A stretch of DNA of 64,000 nucleotides, from NCBI GenBank assembly GCA_000149265.1, contig CH002018.1, positions 1,127,752 through 1,191,751 of the forward strand. The letters run 5' to 3'. Shown piece by piece: positions 1 through 10,200 of this stretch. The translations under genes were made by a program, and so were the position numbers. The notes under the pieces are model-generated. The model did no database searches and was not told the DNA's origin. It worked only from the letters and a program-made list of their open reading frames with translations. Positions within the stretch are counted from its first letter, which is position 1; every line of letters begins with the position of its first letter. Source of the stretch: Ciona savignyi (lineage: Eukaryota; Chordata; Ascidiacea; Phlebobranchia; Cionidae).

Positions 1-422
1 ATGAAAATATAAGTTTTGGTGTTTAAAATTAGTTTTGGGTAAGTGAAATATATATATCCTGCAAGATTGTAACAGTAAAATTGTATTCCATAACACATTC
101 AATGTTAAAGTAATCTAAGATTTTGTACTTTAAAAACATAATAATAATACAGCATAGTACGTAGAATTTTAAAGTGACACTCATAAAATACTTCCCAAGA
201 GTAATAATATATCTAGATTAAACAAAAGATTTTATAACTCATACTTTCATTATACATTTTCATTTATTTGTTTAAAAATGCTACCATAAGTCATTTAATT
301 CATGTGTAAACTGCAAAAAAATCCAAATATACAATGTTATATTTGAGGTTTTCCTAATTGAGTTAATGTGAAGAGTATAAATTCATTTAAATATAGAAAA
401 TAGTGATAAAAGGTACTAGAAC

Positions 423-540
423 CTGCACGAAAAACGTCATGCTGATATTTTGCTTTGAATTGAACAGCCCACATAGCAACCAATGAGGCTGAAATCAGCA
501 GAACTGTGAACAGCATCCATTTTATTGAGGCTTTCCTCAT
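423..540 (-). CDS. possible first coding exon of a type II membrane protein
   Basis: Read on the minus strand, an ATG at 540-538 opens a 39-codon stretch: a short basic start (MRKASIKW), then about 17 hydrophobic residues (MLFTVLLISASLVAMWAV), then a polar KAKYQ segment. This is the layout of an uncleaved signal anchor, as in Golgi glycosyltransferases and sulfotransferases. Translation would leave the exon at 423 through a GT donor (CAG|GTTCTA) in phase 1. The donor is weak, and without splicing the frame stops at 337. The rest of the gene would lie left of the window, so no family can be assigned. It is divergent from PCIF1, with about 1.1 kb between them. It could also be a chance ORF. Confidence 0.38.
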
Positions 541-740
541 TTCAAAACGAAGTATTTACTTCTACACACATATTGCTAAATATTTCTGTCCACTTTGTGT
601 AGTTCATAACTCTAACCGCACACAATTGTCATTGTCAAAATAAGAAAAGCAAAGTCTGGTGTTTAGTTTTCGGCTGTCAATCAAATTTGTAATGAGAAAA
701 AGGCATGACGATTTTCAGCCGTACATAAAAACGAGAAGGT

Positions 741-751
741 CACGTGATTGG
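741..751. promoter_or_regulatory. compound E-box plus inverted CCAAT box between divergent genes
   Basis: CACGTG is followed directly by ATTGG, the reverse of CCAAT. The site lies about 200 bp upstream of the minus-strand ATG at 540 and about 0.9 kb upstream of PCIF1. E-box and CCAAT pairs are common in housekeeping and bidirectional promoters. The motif is visible; the promoter role is inferred from position. The rest of 541-1308 shows no coding signal. Confidence 0.3.
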
Positions 752-1308
752 TGGTATTGTATTTCGTTATCGTGTGAGTGAGCGCATGGTTTTTGCAAAC
801 CAAACAAAAGCATTTATATTTACGACCATTATGTCCCAATTGTTCAGTTATATACTGCATATATTTAAGGTGATTGTCAAAGCATTAAAAAACAAATAAA
901 TTAACTTCAAATAAGTTGCTCCTGCAAAATAGCCAAACGTCACCTAAATGAGCATTGACAGCGTTCGCAATTTAAACCGTACTGTACCATATGAGAGGAG
1001 TTTTACCAGTTCTGTTTACAGCGTTTAGAGGAATTAGCTGCTTTGTTGTGTTTAATAGATTTAGCTAATGATTCCCATATTTTATCATTAACACATGGGC
1101 GCATTGTAACAGCTGCCAGTATTGTACTGTGTTGAATGTGACAGAATTATGTCTTTTATAACAGTACTATAAGCTAATTGGTGCTAGTTAAGAATATGAT
1201 GCTTATATTTATGATTTCTCGTATTTGGTTTTTGTACGGTAAAGACAAAAAAAAATGACAATAGCCATACATAAATATAATCATTAACACATCCTAATAA
1301 CATATTTT

Positions 1309-1555
1309 GGAGTGCCTCTAAATACTACAGGACCGCTTGGAGCGCTTGGATCGCTTGGATCACTTAGATTGCTATGGAAAGTAATTCTAACCCTGTCCCA
1401 AACACTAATCTCAACCCCAGAACTAACTTTAACCCCAACCCTAACATTATTATAAAGGCTATTGTAATTACGAAGTATAGTAAGTGATCCAAGCGCTCCA
1501 AGCGATTTAAGCGCTCCATGCGCTCCAAGCGGTCCTGTAGTATTTAGAGGGACCG
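1309..1555. mobile_element. hairpin MITE with 8-bp target-site duplication
   Basis: The ends are long imperfect inverted repeats: CTCTAAATACTACAGGACCG on the left, and its complement near 1530-1550. Both arms carry repeats of a 9-mer of the type CTTGGAGCG. The element is flanked by perfect CATATTTT copies at 1301-1308 and 1556-1563, an 8-bp duplication typical of hAT transposition. The interior (about 1385-1450) matches the core of the GGGG-ended MITE family found elsewhere in this window, although the termini differ. It lies about 70 bp upstream of the PCIF1 exon. Confidence 0.75.
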
Positions 1556-1675
1556 CATATTTTGTACCAAATCTGTGAAAATTCTACACAGTCTCCAAAT
1601 ACAAGAAACTTATTATAATTTATACAGCGAATTAGGAAGACCGACCTTAAGGTTTTGATCTGTGACCCGGTAAAG

Positions 1676-3217
1676 ATGGATGAGGCACATAAACCTGTTG
1701 AGAGATTCTGGAACTTTGACATCGAGACGGACGTATTTGTCATGCAGGGTGCACCTTGTGCAGCACCACCACCGACCCCTGAGATTGAACAATTCAGAGC
1801 GACTGTCACAAAAAGACTGCGAGAATACTACCAGGATCTCTGTATGTCTAAAGAGGGCATCGGCGCTCCGAACGAATCTTTTAACCGATGGATTATGGAG
1901 AGAAAAGTGCACGATAAAGGTCGCGATCCCATGCTACCGACCGCATGTGCTGATGAAGTCTCACCGTCCATGTTTCGCGAAATTATGTACGACATTCCGA
2001 TTCGGTTAGCGAAAATCAAGTCTTTATCTGATGCCCGTAAGCAGCTTTTTCAGTATGCAAATGCGGCGAATACGATGATAGAAGCAAGGTCGTTCACACA
2101 GGAAGCACGGAAGCTAGTTAAATGGCATGTGGAAGATACATTTTCTTTTTTAAGGAAAGATCAGAATGCTTTGATAGACGATTACTTAAATAGACTTGCC
2201 CACTTGCGTCGACAGTGCGGTACCTATTTAGCAGACGCTGCCAAAACCTCAGTGGAAGACATTTGTAGAAGCATGTATCACACGTCGCAAGAATACTCAA
2301 AGCAAATTCTCGACAAACACGTCGAGGTGCTTCAGTTGCATAACATTGAAATTCCTGCTCCCCTTCCACCTAGTGGTAGATTGGAGCTTGTACGTCCGAT
2401 TGTAATGCCATGCGCGACTCCGAAGGTGATGGGTGTTACGCAGGAAGTGAACAAGCGCCATGTCTGCTTGACGTATAACTGTGAGACCATGCGACTGAAC
2501 TGCGGATATCTTGAAAAGTTAGAGCACTTGTATCGAATCAGCTGCAAGGATGATCCGAAAATGGAACTTTTTTTGCAAAGAGTCTGGTGTCTATTGAGGA
2601 GGTATCAGACATTTTTTGGCCCCAACCAATATGAAGGGATAATGTTGCAGGGTGCACTACCGTCCACTGTGTTTGAATGTCTCTACAGTGTATTTGGGGT
2701 CACAATGGAGTGCTTTGCTTCTCCTTTAAACAGCTATTATAAAAACTATTCGTCTGCGTTTGCAGACACCGACTGTTATTTTGGTTCAAGCGGACCGCTT
2801 ATGCAATTATTTCCAGTCAGCGGGTCGTTCGAAGTTAACCCTCCATTTGCAGAAGAGCTAATGGAGGCAATGGTAAATCATTTCGAAAAACTGCTTGCCC
2901 AGAGCACAGAGCCCCTCTCTTTCATTATATTTGCACCTGAATGGCGAGACCCCACCCCCATTGCTATTCTTAGAATGGAGATGAGCAAATTTAAAAGGAA
3001 ACAAGTCCTAGTTCCAGCATTCGAACACGAATACCGCAGCGGTCTCCAGCACATTGCCCCTTTGAAGGAAGTCTACCACAAAGCAGTTCATGGAACTAGC
3101 GTCTTCTTTTTGCAAAATGAACGTGGATTCCAGAAATGGGGTCCGACTCAGGAAAGACTACGTAAACTACTTACTGCCTTTCGGCCTGAAATCCGGAAAC
3201 AAAGTTATCAACTATAG
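1676..3217 (+). CDS. PCIF1: mRNA cap-adjacent adenosine N6-methyltransferase (PCIF1/CAPAM core), single exon
   Basis: PCIF1 uses S-adenosylmethionine to methylate N6 of 2'-O-methyladenosine next to the m7G cap, in the nucleus and coupled to RNA polymerase II. The catalytic tetrad NPPF is at residues 388-391 (EVNPPFAEELM). Other family blocks are RFWNFD near the start, SPSMFREIM, CLLRRYQ, MECFASPLN, YFGSSGP, SFIIFAPEW and PAFEHEYRSG. From the ATG at 1676 the protein is 513 aa, against about 704 in human where NPPF is at 553-556. About 165 N-terminal residues, including the WW domain, are therefore absent. The frame stays open back to 1619 without another ATG, and a good 3' splice signal (TTTATACAG) ends at 1627. 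The exon may thus continue upstream cis exons that I could not find, or begin at a spliced-leader acceptor. Poly(A) signals AATAAA lie at 3281-3286 and 3352-3357. The family call is secure; the start is not. Confidence 0.92.
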   Translation: MDEAHKPVERFWNFDIETDVFVMQGAPCAAPPPTPEIEQFRATVTKRLREYYQDLCMSKEGIGAPNESFNRWIMERKVHDKGRDPMLPTACADEVSPSMFREIMYDIPIRLAKIKSLSDARKQLFQYANAANTMIEARSFTQEARKLVKWHVEDTFSFLRKDQNALIDDYLNRLAHLRRQCGTYLADAAKTSVEDICRSMYHTSQEYSKQILDKHVEVLQLHNIEIPAPLPPSGRLELVRPIVMPCATPKVMGVTQEVNKRHVCLTYNCETMRLNCGYLEKLEHLYRISCKDDPKMELFLQRVWCLLRRYQTFFGPNQYEGIMLQGALPSTVFECLYSVFGVTMECFASPLNSYYKNYSSAFADTDCYFGSSGPLMQLFPVSGSFEVNPPFAEELMEAMVNHFEKLLAQSTEPLSFIIFAPEWRDPTPIAILRMEMSKFKRKQVLVPAFEHEYRSGLQHIAPLKEVYHKAVHGTSVFFLQNERGFQKWGPTQERLRKLLTAFRPEIRKQSYQL

Positions 3218-3357
3218 TTTGAACAATTGCCATTTCTGCCGGTACCATGTTATTTTAACCTTCTGTTTATAGATGGACGGAATAAAAATTGCTAAGCAGT
3301 ATGTTTTCCTGTGTATTTTGGTATCTTTACCATTTTATGAATTGACCAGTAAATAAA

Positions 3358-4255
3358 TGAGTTGTTTAAATCAGTATTTAATAAAAGCGCCTTTGTTTAT
3401 AACCAAATTTAAGTTGATGCAAATTCTGAATGCCATTTTGCATTACTTAACAGGGTTGGGGGTTTATTTAAGCCAAGTTAAGCACCACAATCAATTTTGG
3501 GTTCAATTACATTGTTTATGTGACAAAAACAAAAATACATATAATCACTGGTTTTTATTTCTTAGATCTTCTATTAAATAAAATAGAGTGCACATTATCC
3601 ATCTAGGCACAGCCTGTAAAAAATCTCTAGATTTAAAGCCATGTCCCTTTTATTTCTTAAGCAATACCCAAATTGCTATCGGTTTAAAACGGAAGTTTAC
3701 TCACTTATTGCCATGTGTGCTTATAACTCCATAGACATTATATACTGCTTATATATTAACAAATTGATATGTTTACATTGTACATGGCATTTATTGCTTT
3801 ACCTATTGTTTAAAAAAAAAGTTCAAATGGGCATGCATACTTAATACCAAACAGGTAATCGCTAGGGCGGTTAATTTTTTAAATCATCAAAATAGCTGTT
3901 GGCAGTATTTTTATGAAAATATATATCGTATTCTATTTAATCATTATCGGGGACATTTATGTAATATTGTGGCAAGTCCTACAATAGAAGTCAAGGTATA
4001 TTGCGGCTCATAATTACTTCATGTCACTCCAGTTCTGTATTGCATATTTTTGCCATGAATTATGTCTATTAATTTGATTGTATTGCTGCATAAATGTATA
4101 CAATATTATTCGTATGCAATGGTGCAGCATTTTCTTGCTAAGTAGTAGTATACGCCTGCCCTACTTGTGCTGTTTTATAATACATATTACACTGGATTAA
4201 ATGTTCCCAAAAACATTGTAACATTATGTGCACATCTTAAGGGTTAGGCAGTGAA
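3358..4255. other. PCIF1-MSH2 intergenic region, no feature recognised
   Basis: This is AT-rich DNA between the PCIF1 poly(A) signals and the MSH2 ATG. I see short ORFs only, no repeat family from this window, and no clear TATA or GC box. It presumably contains the MSH2 promoter. Confidence 0.5.
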
Positions 4256-7200
4256 ATGGCCAACTTGCAAGCTAAGTCAAAATGGTCAATAGACGATGAA
4301 ATTGGATTTTTTAGTTTTTACAAATCGCTGCCTGAAAAGGCAGACACGACCTACAGGGTATTTGAGCATGGCGAGTTCTATTCAACTCATGAGAAAGATG
4401 CCATTCTCGCAGCAAAGCATATTTTCAAGTCAGTATCTGCAATGAAAGAACTTGGCCGAAAAGGTGTCTCTTGTTTAACAGTTTATATGCACATTGTACA
4501 TATGCTTATCACATTTATGTGTTTTTACTTTCAGAGTACTGATATGTGCAAATAAGAATGTGATTATAGATTTGAGAATGGCTTTTATAATCGCAATTTT
4601 GTTTAAGATAAACTATGTAGGCATAGATAACCTTAGTAGGTAGATTGCAATACATACTACACATAACTAGTCCCAGTACACATAAATTTAGTTTACAGTG
4701 TACTAAGCCTAAGGCATTTTTGGTTTATACTTTAAAGTAAGAAATAATGTACACTTGATCATACAGAATTCTTTACTGCAGAATATATACAGAAGGGTAT
4801 CTCCTATAGGGGGAAACTAAAAGGAGGGAAAGTGGGAGTGAGGGATACTGCACACTAAAATAAGGATTATGACATTAGGGTTAGTTTGAAACATGAAATT
4901 GGAGTTAGGGTTAGTTCTGGGGTTGATATTAGTGTTTGGGGAAGGGTTAAAATTAATTTCCATAGTTTTGGTTCAGTAGTCCTTCCTTTTTTCCCGCATT
5001 TCCTCCCTTTAGTGTTGCCCCTCCTATAGTAGTACATCAGATTGTCAACTGGAACGATTTTTAGATGAGATTGGTTGGTTGTATTCTTGGGTAAGCCACT
5101 TGGTGAATTTTGCTTAAACCTGTAGAGAAAAAAACAAGTGGATAAATCGCTCACACTTAAATATTAGCAACATCTCAATACAGCCCATGCCCAATCTGTA
5201 CTGGGTTGAACAAAAATGGCACAATTTTTTTCTACATCGCCTGAACCCAGCGGATAAATGGGTTATAAATACCAAATTGAAGGAACGTGTCTATCCTACA
5301 CAACACACTGCAATAGCTCCGGTAACCCGACGGTGCGCGTAAGGTGATCTGATGATTGCCTGTGTGATAACCCCCTTTGTTTTCACATTCACAGGGATAA
5401 ACATGAATATCCTATCCTATCCTAAACAAAATATTGCAATAGCTTCATTTTTGTAGAATGCAAGGTTCCCTCGGTCTTCTTAAGTCAACTAAACTTTGAG
5501 TCGCTGGCGCGTGATCTACTGCTTGTCATGCAGTATCGCCTCGAAGTCTATCGTCAGCTTCCTAATCGCAAATGGGAACTTGCCTATAAAGGATCACCAG
5601 GATACCTTAACGAGGTAAAGAGACATTTACATCGACCGTTAAGCGTGAGATAGTGATTAAACTGCCTTGTCCCACAGTATACCGGTAGGTGTCAGGATAT
5701 TTAACGATGTAATCACACATTTAATTGTCTCTAATCCGATAACATGTTACCACCATTGTTGTTACATTGTTTAGTTTCCTTTGTATATATGATCCTAATG
5801 TTTATGTTGTTTTAGTTTAACCATTCATATACTGGGTTCAGGCAGTTTCTGTTAAATGCTTTGCCGAGGGAAAAACCCGCAGCTGGTTTCAATTCCACAC
5901 CCTTTCGACTAACAGATAATTGACTTGAGCCAACCACACCAACAAATAGGGCTTCACTAATCTGCGGGACAGCGGGGTGGGATAATGCAGTATATCATGA
6001 GCGGGACAGGATATTTCGTCATTAACATAAGCGGAACGGGTTATAACACAAGCGGGATAAGGTATATTATGAGCTGGAAGAAGTATTTTCGTCGCTAACA
6101 TAAGCAGGACGGGGTAAAGGTTTATCATTATATAACCAACCGCTTCATGATACACCTGTAGTCCCTTACCCCTTCCTGCTCGTGTTAATGACGAAAACAC
6201 CCCTACTCACTCTTCATATTGGCCTGCAAAATAGTGTGTTGTTCCGCCCGCTGTCCCGCAGATTTGAAAAGTACAACGAATATACACAGAAACATTAAAT
6301 TGGTGATTGGTTAATTAACAAAGTCATTTAATTTATAACTTAATATGATAATATAAATTCTGTTTTTCATAGGTTGAAGAAATTTTATTCAAGAATGTTG
6401 ATATTGCGGAACAGACCTCTTCAGCTGTTATCGCTGTTAAGTACATCCTCACAGGTGGTATGTTTGCTAGATCAAAAGTTCATAACGTCATACACAATGT
6501 CAATTTGTACCTCAACCACATAATCACAAATGTTCATACTACTAGTCAGCATCTGGGCATTTCATATTAGCTCTTCGAATGCATTTGAATACAGAGTTTC
6601 CTGCATTTGTTTACATATGATTGTATTTGCCCTCTGTCATGATTTTAAAGGATATTAATTGAATTCTTGTCAGTAATAAAGCCATCAATAAATTTATTAT
6701 TACATTGCAAGAAATTTATACTGTAATTATATTCTCATCAGTGCAATTATAATTACATCAATGGATTTTTGGTCATGAATACAAGGTAATAGGAATTCGT
6801 GGTGTATCTGAATACTGGTTGATGTAAATACAGCAATAATGTTGTTATTACGAATGCAAGAAGAAATGTATTTGAATACCAGATACACTAACAAACATAT
6901 TTTAACCTAAACCTGATATTTTATTTCTTATATAAATACCGGTACTGTCTTTATTAATTATCAGATTCTTAAGTTCATTGTCATTGTGGTAATCATTCTC
7001 ACATGCTTAGTTGTCTTGCTTAGTTCAGCTTGAATAGTTTGATAACAATGGTGCATTAATTATTAGTACCAGTTTTTGTTAATATAGTAGACGATGCTAA
7101 AATATGACCAGCTACTTAATATGACCAATTTGGCATGGTCCAAAATTTCTCCATTTAAAATTCTCCATAAAATATGACCAAATTTCGGATAATATAAACA

Positions 7201-10200
7201 ACATTTTCTACATCTCTTTTATTACAGTACAGTATTTTTTTTCCGCCACTTGCTTATAAATTCGCCTTTTAAACATGTGTGTTTTCTGTATGCATGCATG
7301 ATGCATGCCATGTGTGTGTTCTGTACCGGGTCTTATTGACAAAGCAGTTACATCGCTATGACGTAGATTTACTCACACAGTACTTTGTTATGCTGTACTA
7401 TTGCTTGTACATAATGTGACATACTCTATAATACTTAGTTTTACCGTCACTTGCACTGTTAATTGACGGTCTTTGAATTTTATGTGGCTTACAACATCGA
7501 TTCAGGTGCGGAAATGTCAACTTCAGTTTTTATGATCATTTGGATATTATGACCAAAATGTTCTGGTCCCAAGGTGGTCATATTAAGCGGTTCCTACTGT
7601 ATTTGCCTACCGTTTATTGTAACCTTTTTTTACAGTGGTGGTGTATCTCAATATAACAATGGTCTTGTTATATTTCCCATTTTATTTCATAAGGTGGACA
7701 AAGCACAGTGGGCCTTGCGTTCGCTGACAGCAGATCATGTGAACTGATGTACGCAGAGTTCTCGGACAACGACCATTTTTCCAACCTTGAATCCGCCATC
7801 ATTCAGCTTGGTCCTAAGGAATGCATTGTACAAAAACTAGTAAGTTGTTTGAGATGAGAATTGTCTTAATTCCGACATTTAGCACCGAAACTGTTTGGCA
7901 GTAGTTTTTAAATTTTATAATAGCTGTTTTAGGAGAGACAAAGCTTTCCAATATGACTTGTAACTTTGGTTTATGCGGCTATGATAGAAACTACTGCACA
8001 GTAGTTATAAGTAGATAAAATTGATAAGATATATTTATGTTTTATCCTGGTAAATCGGAAAATAAGGAATGTTATCACACCGGCAATCATCAGATAACCT
8101 TTTTTACATGAGCTATTGCAGTATGTTGTATATCAGGGGTGGGCAACTTCTCTAGTCGGCAGGCCAGATGTGGAAAATGAAGTTGTTGGTGGGCTGGATT
8201 ATTACGTGAATAGTATTTAATGTCTTAACTACTGGTTACGGTTTGATACAGTCTGCATGCCAGTAAAAATCCCTTCACGGACCAGTACAGCCACGCTTGC
8301 CTATGCCTGTTGTATATGAAGTTCTTTTAATTTTAGTAGAACTTATTGCTCCTCTGAGTTAAAACAACATTTGCATCTTGCCAAAGAAGGCAGTCGCGAC
8401 TGGTTTAGACCCAGCAACCTTTCAGCTGCAAGAAGATCACCAACGCTGTCTGGATTTCAGTTTCAATCTATCTTTCCTCAAACATTCCCTTCATCACCAC
8501 TTTGTTTCACAGGATTCAACCCATGAAGCTGCAACACTCACAGAGGTTATTAAAAGAAGCCGAGTCTTGATCACGGAAAGACCAAAGTCAGATTTCAGCA
8601 TGAAAAACATTGATCAGGACCTCAAACGATTGCTAAAGACTAAGAAGAAGTGAGTAACATACAATAGACTGTTTTAGGGTTGCATGTACTTTTCTGGAAA
8701 TAAAAAAAGTTATTTAAAAAAAAAATATTTTTGCGCATTCCTAAAAATGACCATCATTCCAATTTCCAACCGCATTTTTCTTTTTTATTTTTAGGCTGCA
8801 TCCGCTATATTTATTATTTATATCCTTTTTTATGATGTGTTTAATCACTCTTCATTTTGCCGTCTTTCCCTGTATCTGTGTCATGATTAGTTCATTTACT
8901 GCTTTTAAATACTAAACAAACCAAACTAAAAACTAAAGATGTATAACCTAAAAACTAAAAACTAAAGATGTATTAAAAAAACAAACTAAAAACTAAAGAT
9001 GTATTAAAAAAAACAACTAAAAACTAAAGATGTATTAAAAAAAACAAACTAAAAACTAAAGATGTATTAAAAAAACCAAACTAAAAACTAAAGATGTACT
9101 GTTACCTATTATTTTTATCCCACTCTCAGGAAGTCCGATCAAGATGAAGTCCCTGTTGGAGCATCATGGACATCCGATCATCCCCTTGCATCATCCTCCC
9201 TCTCTTCACTCATCCACTACCTGGAGCTGTTAAGCAAGGATGAGAATTTCGGAGAATTCCGCATTCGGAAGTTCGATCTCTCCCAGTTTATGAAGTTGGA
9301 CAGTGCTGCCTATTCCGCACTCAACTTGTTCCCGGAGCGAAACACGCAAGGAATTGTGCAACACTCAAAGCCGGTGGATTCTCTTTATGGAGTGCTAAAC
9401 AACTGCCAAACAGTTCAGGTGCCCAGTTTTGTACCTTTTCCTTTTAGTAGATGTAGGTTAGGATACTTTTCAGGGTTTGAATTAATGGTTCGCTAATCGG
9501 TATTAGTGAACCGTTTAATGTTTGCGAATTACAAAATGTAACAAAATCGCGAAAATATAATTACGAGTACTGATTTCGCGCACTTTTAATAATAAACTAA
9601 AGTTTTGTTTAATGCGTTACACTGGGAAAATGCACGGGACTTTTATCACACAGGTAGTCATCATTTTAGCTTGAAATTATGTTGGAGAGCATTCACACAC
9701 GAATAACAGTCAGATTTTTCTCGGAACAGGTTTATTGCAGAATACCTTGCACCCATTGTTCGGTTACAGAAGCCATTGCAGGGTGTTGATAATGTGAATG
9801 GTGTTTCTTTTAGTTTTAGTGGAAGACGATAATCCACTAACTTCAGTTGCTCACTGCACTGCCCAAGGAGTAATGTGAGTAAACACGGCTCGCAACTGTA
9901 GTTTGTAAAACGTAACAACTGTTAAATGTGGTATTATAACAATCTTACATTATGATGCTGCTGTAAGTATTATAGACTCCAGTTAATCGAACGCGCCATA
10001 TGTATAATAAAAAGGTTATACTCTAGTTAAATTGAAAACGATCGCGGTAAGCGTTAATTAGTTTTTCATATGTAAGAGTAAATTTTGACTTGCACGGTGG
10101 GTGTTACTCGCATGCATTTTTGGCCCTGATAATTCACTCCTTTCACCAATGGGTGGTGTTAAATTAGAAAATGGTTAATCTAATCATGCTTTGTGTCACT

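Noticed and set aside
1385..1450. Telomere-like CCCTAA/CCCCAA steps
   Set aside because: They belong to the shared MITE core found in several copies, not to a telomeric array.
3217..4256. PCIF1 and MSH2 as a tunicate operon
   Set aside because: Spacing is about 1 kb with two poly(A) signals after PCIF1; tunicate operons usually have very short intercistronic gaps.
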